Below, piece by piece: positions 1 to 9,605 of a stretch of 64,000 nucleotides of DNA. Position 1 is the stretch's first letter; every line of letters starts with the position of its first letter. A model generated the notes under the pieces. The model made no database searches and was not told the origin of the DNA. It saw only the letters and a program-made list of their open reading frames with translations. The position numbers and the translations under genes were made by a program. This DNA comes from Sulfurovum sp. (GTDB lineage Bacteria > Campylobacterota > Campylobacteria > Campylobacterales > Sulfurovaceae): contig JAKIUE010000002.1 of NCBI GenBank assembly GCA_021647715.1, positions 1 through 64,000 on the forward strand. Direction: 5' to 3'.

Positions 1-342
1 AGTGGAGCATTTTTTAGAAAAACAAAAATAGATGAGTTACCTCAGTTGTTTAATGTGTTGTTTGGTTCTATGAGTTTTGTAGGTCCTCGTCCAGATGTAG
101 AAGGTTTTGCAGATAAATTGAATACAGAAGATAAAATTATTCTTTCTCTAAGACCTGGTATTACAGGTCCTGCATCATTGGCATATAAAAATGAAGAAGA
201 TATTTTAGCAAACAAAGAGTATCCTGAACGTTACAATAAAGAAGTGATTTGGCCACATAAAGTTCAAATCAATAAAAAGTATATTAAAGAATGGTCACTA
301 AAAAAAGATATACTATATATGATAAAAACAGTTTTAGGATAA
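1..342 (+). CDS. Polyprenyl-phosphate sugar-1-phosphate transferase family (C-terminal part, truncated at window start)
   Basis: Frame is open from base 1 (SGAFFRKTKIDELPQLFNVLFGSMSFVGPRPDVEGF...RPGITG); VGPRP and RPGITG motifs typical of initiating sugar transferases. Confidence 0.85.
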   Translation, partial: SGAFFRKTKIDELPQLFNVLFGSMSFVGPRPDVEGFADKLNTEDKIILSLRPGITGPASLAYKNEEDILANKEYPERYNKEVIWPHKVQINKKYIKEWSLKKDILYMIKTVLG

Positions 343-1443
<1,101 letters not shown>

Positions 1444-1444
1444 T

Positions 1445-3226
1445 ATGAAACCCCTTTTAAGACCTACTGCTTCGAAGAGGAAAGCGTTCTTTATTATTTC
1501 TGATTTTATTCTTTCTTTGGCGACATTCTTTTTAGCGTATAACTTACGTTTTAATTTTTCCATACCTGAAGTATTTTGGCACTCATTTTGGCCTGCATTT
1601 GGTATTTTAGTTTCATTAAAAATCCTTTTTTTCTTACTTTTGAAAAATTATCAGATTGTGTGGAGATTTTTTGGTCTTTTCGATGTGAAAAATTTGTTAA
1701 AAGCACAAATTTTGGCGTATCTGTTTTTTACGATAATACTTTTTATATTTAGAGAAGAGTTTAATCCTTTTCCTCGTTCTGTCATTATCATAGATTTTTT
1801 CTTATCACTTATATTTTTAGGAGGACTTCGTATCAGTAAGCGTTTTATGAGTGAAAAAGATAGACATGAAAATGTGAAGCCTACACTTATCATAGGAGTG
1901 AACTCTAAAACAGGGACTATTATACAGAGTGCACTCAAAGGTGAGGTTGATTATTATCCTGTAGCTATTCTCTCTTTGAATAAAGATGAAACTACTACCA
2001 ATGCATATATTAATAATGTACGTATTTATACTATGGAAACACTTGAATCGTTGGTGAAAGAGAAAGAGATTACTTCTGTAATCATTACAGAAAAATTGGA
2101 TACTAGTACGCTAAAGACATTAGTAGACAGAGTAAATAAAATAGGTTTAACAGAAATAAAACAGGTCAAACTTCTTGGTGATAAAGATGAAAAACTTGAA
2201 GATCTTTCTATTGGGGATTTGCTAGCACGGCATCCAAAAGATTTAGATAAAGAGGTCATAGAAAATTTTGTAAAAGGTAAAAAAGTTCTTATTACGGGGG
2301 CTGGTGGGAGTATTGGTTCGGAGATATCACTACAGTGTACTTTGTTTGGTGCTTCATCTTTAACATTGGTGGATCATGGTGAATATAATTTGTATCAAAT
2401 AGGTGAACAAATACCAGAAGCAAATTTAAAACTTTTAAATATTACAAATAAGCTTCTTTTGGAAGATATATTTGAAAAAGAAAAACCTGACATTGTTATA
2501 CATGCTGCAGCCTATAAGCATGTGCCTGTGTGTGAAGAAAATCAGGAGAGTGCAGTCTATAACAATGTGTTGGGTTCAAAGATAGTGATAGATATGAGTA
2601 TTCAATATGGTGTGAAAAAAGTCGTGATTATCTCAACAGATAAAGCAGTTCGTCCGACGAATGTTATGGGGGCAACGAAGCGAGTAACCGAACTTTATGC
2701 ACAAAATGTACAAAGTGAAAAAACAGAGATAGTGGCTGTACGATTTGGAAATGTGTTAGGCTCTAGTGGCTCAGTTATTCCTAAATTTAAACAGCAGATA
2801 GAAAAAGGTGGCCCTGTAACTGTTACAGATCCAGAGATAACACGTTACTTTATGCTCATTCCTGAAGCATGTCAGCTTGTGCTTCAAACTGCGGCTATTG
2901 CAAAAGGAGGGGATCTTTTTATTTTAGATATGGGAGAGCCTATTAAAATAGTAGACTTAGCAAAGCAGATGATACGTTTGTATGGGAAAGAGGGTGAAAT
3001 AGATATCGTTTTTACAGGGCTTCGCAAAGGAGAAAAACTCTATGAAGAGTTACTTTTAGATGAGAGCGATAAAAAAACGAAGTATAGTTCTATATTTATC
3101 GCAAAACCAACACTATATGACATTACACAATTAAATCACGATATTAATGTACTCTTAGATGCTAAAAATAAGGTAGGTGCACTGCAAAAAATAGTGCCAG
3201 AGTTTACAAGAGAAGATTTGGTATAA
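1445..3226 (+). CDS. pglF: Membrane-anchored nucleoside-diphosphate-sugar 4,6-dehydratase (PglF/FlaA1-like)
   Basis: N-terminal TM segments, VLITGAGGSIGSEI Rossmann motif, STDKAVRPTNVMGATKR. Confidence 0.85.
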   Translation: MKPLLRPTASKRKAFFIISDFILSLATFFLAYNLRFNFSIPEVFWHSFWPAFGILVSLKILFFLLLKNYQIVWRFFGLFDVKNLLKAQILAYLFFTIILFIFREEFNPFPRSVIIIDFFLSLIFLGGLRISKRFMSEKDRHENVKPTLIIGVNSKTGTIIQSALKGEVDYYPVAILSLNKDETTTNAYINNVRIYTMETLESLVKEKEITSVIITEKLDTSTLKTLVDRVNKIGLTEIKQVKLLGDKDEKLEDLSIGDLLARHPKDLDKEVIENFVKGKKVLITGAGGSIGSEISLQCTLFGASSLTLVDHGEYNLYQIGEQIPEANLKLLNITNKLLLEDIFEKEKPDIVIHAAAYKHVPVCEENQESAVYNNVLGSKIVIDMSIQYGVKKVVIISTDKAVRPTNVMGATKRVTELYAQNVQSEKTEIVAVRFGNVLGSSGSVIPKFKQQIEKGGPVTVTDPEITRYFMLIPEACQLVLQTAAIAKGGDLFILDMGEPIKIVDLAKQMIRLYGKEGEIDIVFTGLRKGEKLYEELLLDESDKKTKYSSIFIAKPTLYDITQLNHDINVLLDAKNKVGALQKIVPEFTREDLV

Positions 3227-3270
3227 TTTTTATACTAGATAGTTATCTATATAATTATAAAAGGAAAGAA

Positions 3271-3810
3271 ATGTTTAAGAAAATTATTGCGAGTTTTTTA
3301 GTACTTGCTACAACAAGTATGTTTGCTATGAGTTTATCTGCATTAAATGGTGCGTCAAAAGCAGAATTAATGGAGATTAATGGTATTGGTGAGGTAAAAG
3401 CAGCAGCGATTATGAAAGAGAGAAGAAAAGGAAAGTTCAAATCTTTTGATGACCTGACAAGAGTAGAAGGTATAGGTGAACAAATATCTTCTAATGTAAA
3501 AAATGGTGTTAAAGTAGGACAAGAGCCTAAAAAGGTAAAAAGAACATCTAGAAAGAAAACAACAACTAAGAAGTCTAAAACTTCTAAGAAAGATGTAAAA
3601 GAAAAAGCAACAAAGAAAACCAAAAAAACCAAGACTAAAGCTAAAAAATCTAAAAAAGAAAAAGCTGAAAAAAAACCAAGAAAACGTAAAATTAAATCTA
3701 TGAGTGATAAGAAAAAAGAGCTTAAGACAAAAGCGAAAAAAACCAAGACTAAAAAAACGAAAACAAGAGCAAAGAAAAAGAAAAAAACCAAGTCTAAAAA
3801 GAAGAATTAA
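3271..3810 (+). CDS. ComEA-like secreted helix-hairpin-helix protein with a long Lys-rich C-terminal tail
   Basis: Signal peptide MFKKIIASFLVLATTSMFA; HhH core LNGASKAELMEINGIGEVKAAAIMKERRKGKFKSFDDLTRVEGIGEQ; then about 95 residues mostly K/T/R/S. Confidence 0.8.
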   Translation: MFKKIIASFLVLATTSMFAMSLSALNGASKAELMEINGIGEVKAAAIMKERRKGKFKSFDDLTRVEGIGEQISSNVKNGVKVGQEPKKVKRTSRKKTTTKKSKTSKKDVKEKATKKTKKTKTKAKKSKKEKAEKKPRKRKIKSMSDKKKELKTKAKKTKTKKTKTRAKKKKKTKSKKKN

Positions 3811-3822
3811 TATTCTTCCGTC

Positions 3823-3903
3823 CCATGAAAAGATAGCTCTGTCAGTCACAAATGGCAAGCCACCCTTCGGGCTGGGTGCTCCTTTGTCGCCATCCTTTCA
3901 TGG
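3823..3903. repeat. Imperfect long palindrome / structured intergenic element
   Basis: CCATGAAA(3823-3830)...TTTCATGG(3896-3903) enclosing ATGGC...GCCAT and CACCC...GGGTG complementary arms. Confidence 0.6.
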
Positions 3904-3986
3904 AACTACGTATTTATTAAACTCTTGACAAATCCCCCTTAACCACATTTTCGCTACAATCACGTAATTTATTTCAAGGTTTTACT

Positions 3987-5369
3987 ATGACAGTTACACG
4001 TTTTGCACCTTCTCCTACAGGGTATTTACACATCGGTGGTTTAAGAACTGCACTTTTTTCTTGGCTGACTGCCAAACATAACCATGGAGAGTTTCTTCTA
4101 CGTATCGAAGATACAGATATGGCACGTAACTCAGAAGAGGCAAAAGATGCCATACTCAAGGCCTTTGAGTGGATAGGGATGAGTCATGACGGTGAAGTGG
4201 TGTATCAGTCTAAACGTTTTGATTTGTATAAAAAATACATCGATCAGTTACTAGCAGAGGGTAAAGCCTATAAGTGTTATATGTCTAAAGACGAATTAGC
4301 AGCCTTGCGTGAAGAGCAGATGGCAAAAAAAGAGCGTACACGTTATGATGGACGTTACCGTGACTTTACGGGTACTCCTCCAGAGGGTGTAGAGCCAGTG
4401 ATTCGCATAAAAGCACCACAAGAGGGGACTATCTCTTTTGTAGATGGTGTCAAAGGTGAGATGAACATTGCTGCTACTGAGGTAGATGACTTTGTCATCG
4501 CTCGTGCAGATGGAGCTCCTACGTATAACTTCGTGGTAGCTATAGATGATGCATTGATGGGGCTTACCGATGTGATACGTGGAGATGATCACCTCTACAA
4601 TACACCCAAGCAAATAGTCGTCTATAATGCCCTAGGGTTTGACCTACCAAACTTCTACCATGTAGCCATGATAAACAACGAACAGGGTAAAAAACTCTCC
4701 AAACGTGATGGGGCTACAGATGTGATGGACTACAAAACTATGGGCTACCTGCCAGAGGCACTGCTAAATTTCCTCGTGCGTCTAGGGTGGAGTCATGGAG
4801 ATCAAGAGATATTTAGCATCGAAGAGATGATAGCCCTTTTTGACCCCAATGACATTAACAAAAGCTCATCCAACTACAACCTAGACAAACTCCTATGGCT
4901 CAATGCCCACTACATCAAAGAAGCCTCAGATGAGAAGCTCATAGCCTTGCTCAAAGAGTTCGGTGTAGACTTAGAGGGTAACGAAAATGCTTCTATGCTT
5001 CTAAATGCTACCAAAGAACGTGGTAAGACCCTAGTAGAGTTAGCAGAACAAATCAAGCTCATCACAACGGCACCCACAGCGTATGACGAAAAATCAGCCA
5101 AAAAGGCCTTCAAAGGTGAAGCTAAAGAGATACTCAGCTCCTTTGCCGATATGCTAGCCCTTGCTCAGCCTACTACCAAAGAAGCCTTTCACTCAGTGAT
5201 GGAAAAGATAGTAGCAGAAAAAGAGATAGGCTTTGGAAAGATAGGCATGCCACTTCGTGTAAGTCTGATGGGTTCTATGACAGGTTCAGGACTCGATGAG
5301 ATTATGGCTATTTTAGGGGTGAGTGAGACGATTAAGAGGATTGAAAAGGCGATAGATACGATAGAGTAA
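3987..5369 (+). CDS. gltX: Glutamyl-tRNA synthetase (GluRS family)
   Basis: RFAPSPTGYLHIGGLRTALFSWL and KLSKRDGA class I aaRS signatures. Confidence 0.95.
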   Translation: MTVTRFAPSPTGYLHIGGLRTALFSWLTAKHNHGEFLLRIEDTDMARNSEEAKDAILKAFEWIGMSHDGEVVYQSKRFDLYKKYIDQLLAEGKAYKCYMSKDELAALREEQMAKKERTRYDGRYRDFTGTPPEGVEPVIRIKAPQEGTISFVDGVKGEMNIAATEVDDFVIARADGAPTYNFVVAIDDALMGLTDVIRGDDHLYNTPKQIVVYNALGFDLPNFYHVAMINNEQGKKLSKRDGATDVMDYKTMGYLPEALLNFLVRLGWSHGDQEIFSIEEMIALFDPNDINKSSSNYNLDKLLWLNAHYIKEASDEKLIALLKEFGVDLEGNENASMLLNATKERGKTLVELAEQIKLITTAPTAYDEKSAKKAFKGEAKEILSSFADMLALAQPTTKEAFHSVMEKIVAEKEIGFGKIGMPLRVSLMGSMTGSGLDEIMAILGVSETIKRIEKAIDTIE

Positions 5370-5374
5370 AAGGA

Positions 5375-6031
5375 TTAAACTTTTTTACTTTTGTTTAAAA
5401 ATAACTTCAAAGACCGCTTCGCTTTCCAATCCATCTCATAATAGATATGCTCCAAATACCAAGTAAGTTCTTTGGGGCTAATGTCTCTTTTTTTTGATTC
5501 ACGTTTTAAGATGTATTGGGGTATCTTCACTTTTGACTTGGCAAAGGTTTTAGCCAATTTTTCTATCTTCTCTCCATGTTTGTTATAACAAAGTCTAGCA
5601 AAGACAAAAGGTAAACCCGTTTTGTCATGCCATGCTTCCGCTAGGTCTATTCCCTCTCCTCCATCTAGGTAGTGTTTAAGTGCAGCATCTCCTATGAGGA
5701 CTTGTCCTTGTAAGTTTAATACTTTGGCTAATTGATTTGAGGTGGCAGAGGCTGGGTCTGGCAGGTTGTCTCCTTCTAGGACTAGGACAGAGTAGACTTT
5801 TTTGTGAGCGATGATGCCAAGGTCGGTACATTTGCATTTTCGTGACTCTACGGAAGAGATGAATGCCGCATGTACGGCTCTTCTTTTGAGTGCTTTGTTT
5901 ATGGTGGAAGGTACAGCCCTTTTGTAGTGTAAGAACATTTTAGAGGCATTGTTAGACATGCGACGTTTGAGGAAGACTTGAAAGGGTAAGAGATTTAAGT
6001 ATGAAATAGAACCAAATAGCACAGCATACAC
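5375..6031 (-). CDS. mqnA: Menaquinone biosynthesis protein MqnA-like (futalosine pathway)
   Basis: FGSISYLNLLPF start, periplasmic-binding-like fold pattern, DAALKHYLDGG, DLAEAWHDKTGLPFVFA. Confidence 0.85.
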   Translation of the reverse strand: MYAVLFGSISYLNLLPFQVFLKRRMSNNASKMFLHYKRAVPSTINKALKRRAVHAAFISSVESRKCKCTDLGIIAHKKVYSVLVLEGDNLPDPASATSNQLAKVLNLQGQVLIGDAALKHYLDGGEGIDLAEAWHDKTGLPFVFARLCYNKHGEKIEKLAKTFAKSKVKIPQYILKRESKKRDISPKELTWYLEHIYYEMDWKAKRSLKLFLNKSKKV

Positions 6032-6092
6032 CCCTTTTTAATTAAGCGTAATTATACCAAACAAGAATTATAATCGCGTAAAGGATTATTCC

Positions 6093-6314
6093 ATGATAAA
6101 AGTAGAATTTTTAGGTCCTATTGGTAAAGTACCTTTAGAGATGGAAGCTGCAACCCTAGCAGATGTATCGGCTAAGCTAAAAGAAGATAGTACGCTTACG
6201 CAGTGGCTAGACAAATGTGCTGTGGCACTCAATGATACGATGGTTAATGATTTAAGCACAGTGCTTAAAGATGGTGACAGAGTGAGTATCTTGCCGCCAG
6301 TATGTGGGGGATAA
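6093..6314 (+). CDS. moaD: Molybdopterin synthase small subunit
   Basis: Ubiquitin-like, C-terminal ...DGDRVSILPPVCGG ending in GG; next to moaE and moeA. Confidence 0.9.
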   Translation: MIKVEFLGPIGKVPLEMEAATLADVSAKLKEDSTLTQWLDKCAVALNDTMVNDLSTVLKDGDRVSILPPVCGG

Positions 6315-6317
6315 AGT

Positions 6318-6752
6318 TTGGAACTTTATGATGGACCACTAGATACCAAAGAAATATTTGGTCGTTGGCTAGATGAACAAGCAGAATCTAACTATGGTGC
6401 GTACATCCCTTTTGTGGGAACTATACGTGCAGAAGATGACATAGAGGCACTGAGTTTTGACATCTATGAGCCAGTACTTCAAAAGTGGTTTGATGATTGG
6501 CAAGAAAAAGCCAAGGCTTTAGGAGCAGTGGTCAAGATGGCTCATGCCAAAGGGGATGTGCCTGTGCATACTTCTTCTTATGTGTCTGCGGTCTTTTCTC
6601 CTAAACGTCGTGTAGCGTTAGAGCTTATAGATGCATTCGTAGAAGATTTTAAAGCAAATGCACCCATATGGAAATATGATGTAAGAAATGGAGAGCGTAT
6701 ATACGCTGCTGACAGAAGTACACCTATGGATGGTGCAGGTTTATTACAATAA
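6318..6752 (+). CDS. moaE: Molybdopterin synthase large subunit
   Basis: GAYIPFVGTIRAED, ALELIDAFVEDFKANAPIWKYDV; follows moaD. Confidence 0.9.
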   Translation: MELYDGPLDTKEIFGRWLDEQAESNYGAYIPFVGTIRAEDDIEALSFDIYEPVLQKWFDDWQEKAKALGAVVKMAHAKGDVPVHTSSYVSAVFSPKRRVALELIDAFVEDFKANAPIWKYDVRNGERIYAADRSTPMDGAGLLQ

Positions 6753-6760
6753 GGAATACA

Positions 6761-7960
6761 ATGATACATTTCGATGAATCTATTGAGATATTAAAGAATA
6801 TTAATATAGACAGATATAAAACAGAAGAACGTTACCTTGTTGATGCTTTAGGGTATGTGTTGGCTGAAGATGTAGTAGCAGACCATAACTCTCCTGAATT
6901 TCCAACTTCCGCCATGGATGGTTATGCGATTATTCATGAAGATATGACTTTAGGTACTTTAAAAATAGGGGGTATCAATCCTGCTGGTTCTGCTTTGTCT
7001 ACAGAGGTACTTGGGGGTATGTGCATTAAAACTTTTACGGGTTCACTTATGCCTCATGGGGCTGATACACTTATCCCTATAGAAAATGTAGAAGTACAAG
7101 GTGATGAAATAATTATTAAAGAGGAGGTACCACAAGGGTTCTCTGTGCGTGAAGTTGGAGAGAATTATGCTAAGGGGCAGTTACTCATCCCTAAAGGTAC
7201 TAAGATAGATTTCCCTCACATAGGCGTGATGGCATCTTTAAACATAGCCAATGTGACGGTTTATAAAAAACCAACTGTAGCTATACTCTCTACAGGTTCA
7301 GAATTATTAGAGTTAGGAGAGGAACAGACCAATGACGCTCAGATACGTTCATCAAATAACTATATATTGGAAGCCATAGTCAACAAGTATGATGGTGTGC
7401 CTTTGCAACTTGGGTGCATTAAAGATGACAAAATCACCATAACCAAAGAAATCTGTGATGCATTAGATAAGTCTGACATCGTGGTGACTACAGGTGGGGT
7501 GAGTGTAGGGGACTTTGATTTTGTAAAAGATGTCATCTACGAGCTTGGCTGTGATGTAGTCTTTAAGGGTGTACGAGTGAAACCTGGGCAGCATATCATG
7601 GTAGCACGTAAAGATGATAAGTTTATCATAGGGCTCCCAGGGTTTGCGTACTCTTCTACGGTAACTGCACTACTTTACCTAGTGCCACTTATAGAAAAAC
7701 TCCAACAAGGTACATCTTCTTTACGTAAAGTAAAAGCAAAACTAAAAGAACCTTTCATAAAGAGAGCAAAAAAAGCAGAGTTTACTGCATGTAATATCTC
7801 CCTGGATCAGGGTGAATACTATGTAGATTTCAAAGGTAAAAAAGTCGGAACTTCCGCCATACTTACCAATATGTTAGGCGATGTAGCATTACTTGTGACT
7901 TCTGAAGAGGATACTTCAAAAGATGTGGGTGAGGAAGTAAGTGTTTTACTTTTTGGCTAG
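6761..7960 (+). CDS. moeA: Molybdopterin molybdenumtransferase
   Basis: SAMDGYAI, TGSLMPHGADTLIPIE, STGSEL, VVTTGGVSVGDFDF, LPGFAYSS. Confidence 0.95.
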   Translation: MIHFDESIEILKNINIDRYKTEERYLVDALGYVLAEDVVADHNSPEFPTSAMDGYAIIHEDMTLGTLKIGGINPAGSALSTEVLGGMCIKTFTGSLMPHGADTLIPIENVEVQGDEIIIKEEVPQGFSVREVGENYAKGQLLIPKGTKIDFPHIGVMASLNIANVTVYKKPTVAILSTGSELLELGEEQTNDAQIRSSNNYILEAIVNKYDGVPLQLGCIKDDKITITKEICDALDKSDIVVTTGGVSVGDFDFVKDVIYELGCDVVFKGVRVKPGQHIMVARKDDKFIIGLPGFAYSSTVTALLYLVPLIEKLQQGTSSLRKVKAKLKEPFIKRAKKAEFTACNISLDQGEYYVDFKGKKVGTSAILTNMLGDVALLVTSEEDTSKDVGEEVSVLLFG

Positions 7961-7966
7961 TATATA

Positions 7967-8080
7967 TTAAAGTGAGAGTATAGACTCTCTTGCTTTTAAA
8001 AACATGGCGAAATCTGCGGCTGTTTTACATCCCATTTTGATTGCGTAACTTAATAATTCTTTATTTCCTGTGTATATCAT
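7967..8080 (-). CDS. Candidate small protein, 37 aa (MIYTGNKELLSYAIKMGCKTAADFAMFLKARESILSL)
   Basis: Complete ATG-TAA frame read from sequence, preceded by AAAGGATATCAG-ATG (good RBS); divergent from the S24 repressor; not in supplied ORF track (under 60 aa). Confidence 0.6.
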   Translation of the reverse strand: MIYTGNKELLSYAIKMGCKTAADFAMFLKARESILSL

Positions 8081-8102
8081 CTGATATCCTTTACTTTTTA
8101 AA

Positions 8103-8119
8103 TATGTCAAATTGTAGTA
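8103..8119. promoter_or_regulatory. Degenerate operator-like inverted repeat TATGTCA-AAT-TGTAGTA
   Basis: Same layout as 8144-8160; left arm exact, right arm 5/7; 41 bp start-to-start from the better site. Confidence 0.4.
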
Positions 8120-8143
8120 TTAAATATAAATATATGTAAATAA

Positions 8144-8160
8144 TATGTCATATTGTCATA
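8144..8160. promoter_or_regulatory. Operator-like inverted repeat TATGTCA-TAT-TGTCATA
   Basis: Fits TATGnCA-N3-TGnCATA; same pattern at 32935-32951 upstream of a paralogous HTH gene. Confidence 0.55.
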
Positions 8161-8224
8161 CTTTTAAGTTTTAATAGGATATGATTACCTATATATATGA
8201 TATTTTAATAAAAAAGGAGAAAAA

Positions 8225-8878
8225 ATGATTCTGTTAAATGAAATAATAGATAAATTAAAAGATGTGATTTCGGAGACTAGAGTAGGTAAGAAGGTTTTTG
8301 ATAAGGATGTGGCAGATGCTTTGAATATCCCTCAAGCTACATTTGCAACGATGAAAAAGAGAAACTCTATTCCTTATGCTGAGATACTTGAATTTTGTGC
8401 TTTAAAAAAGATATCAGTGAATTGGCTATTCTTTGATCAGGCAGTAGATATGCTTAAAGCAGAGACGGAGAAGTTTTTTCAAGTGCGTTATTTTTCAGAA
8501 CTGCGTGCTAGTGCAGGTGGTGGTGCAGAGGTATTTGATGAAAATTTTGAAACTATCAGTATAGATGAAAAGATCATGCACAACATGGTTGGTATGGGGA
8601 ACACTGAGCTTGAAGCCATTCATGTAGATGGTGAGTCTATGGAGCCTACGCTTCAAGATGGAAGCATTGTTTTTTTAGATAGAACCCAAACAGACATTAG
8701 TAAAAATGGTATTTTTATCGCTTCTACTACGGGTGGGCTTTTTATCAAACGTATACAGAAGCGTGCTGATGGGATGATAGAACTTATCTCTGATAATAGT
8801 ATGTATCCACCTCAAGCCATAGGTGCAGATGAGGTGACTATAGTTGGGAAAGTGGTGGGGAATATAGAGAGTTTATAG
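8225..8878 (+). CDS. CI/LexA-like transcriptional repressor: N-terminal helix-turn-helix plus S24 peptidase domain
   Basis: RASAGGGAEVF cleavage-region-like sequence, VDGESMEPTLQDGSIVFLDR Ser motif, GGLFIKRIQ Lys motif. Confidence 0.9.
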   Translation: MILLNEIIDKLKDVISETRVGKKVFDKDVADALNIPQATFATMKKRNSIPYAEILEFCALKKISVNWLFFDQAVDMLKAETEKFFQVRYFSELRASAGGGAEVFDENFETISIDEKIMHNMVGMGNTELEAIHVDGESMEPTLQDGSIVFLDRTQTDISKNGIFIASTTGGLFIKRIQKRADGMIELISDNSMYPPQAIGADEVTIVGKVVGNIESL

Positions 8879-9121
8879 TTATGGTTTGCACAGGTTTGTG
8901 TGGGTATCCCAAGTTAGATGTTTAGAGAGACACTCTATTTCTTGTGTAGATATATTATCCCCTTGTACACAAGTGCCTTTTGGATAGTCCCATGCTCCTC
9001 CTTCATCCAGACATTTGTCTATAGTAAGGAAAAGTTTTATTTGGTAGGCAGTATAAATCAGTAAAGAGAGTATCAATAAATATTTTATTGTCTGTATAAT
9101 CAATTTGCGCATGCTATACAC
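8879..9121 (-). CDS. Hypothetical single-TM protein
   Basis: ORF with N-terminal TM (YLLILSLLIYTAYQI), four Cys C-terminal to the TM; overlaps the end of the upstream DksA-like gene. Confidence 0.6.
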   Translation of the reverse strand: MYSMRKLIIQTIKYLLILSLLIYTAYQIKLFLTIDKCLDEGGAWDYPKGTCVQGDNISTQEIECLSKHLTWDTHTNLCKP

Positions 9122-9432
9122 CTCACACTTTCAGGACGTACAGACATACGTCCTAGACCTATGCTTTCTTCACACTCTATGCAGATGCCAAACATAGGTT
9201 TGTCTATACGTTGCAAGGCATTACTCAGTCTTGTGAGACGAAGTCGTGATTCGTCTAGTATTTTGTTATTGACATGTTGTTCTCCCATAGCTTCTAATCT
9301 AGTGAGACGTCCTAGACCACAGTCTGGTGAGATGGGTTTGACCTTTTCTTCTAGGTCTATTATCTGAGACTTGAGTAGGGTGATGTCATTTTCTATTTTT
9401 CTTTTAATTTGTATTTTTTCATGCTTAGTCAT
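9100..9432 (-). CDS. DksA/TraR family C4 zinc-finger protein
   Basis: CIECEESIGLGRMSVRPESVRCIAC zinc finger, coiled-coil N-terminus. Confidence 0.85.
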   Translation of the reverse strand: MTKHEKIQIKRKIENDITLLKSQIIDLEEKVKPISPDCGLGRLTRLEAMGEQHVNNKILDESRLRLTRLSNALQRIDKPMFGICIECEESIGLGRMSVRPESVRCIACAN

Positions 9433-9605
9433 GCGCTATCACTTTAGGGTATATTGACAATGATTATAGCATAGTGATAAGTTAATGATAGTTATAAACT
9501 TTCCCATAAATAAAGAGAGCATATCATTGCTTTAGCTCAGGTTATAAAAAGGATGATAATGCGTCAAAAAATCCCGTAAAAACTTCTAAGCCAAAAGGGT
9601 TAGAT

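Noticed and set aside
3255-3928. Antisense ORFs 3255-3791(-) and 3367-3858(-) and the overlapping ORF 3704-3928(+)
   Set aside because: They are by-products of the Lys-rich low-complexity tract of the ComEA-like gene; their translations are F/L/S-rich and have no RBS or domain.
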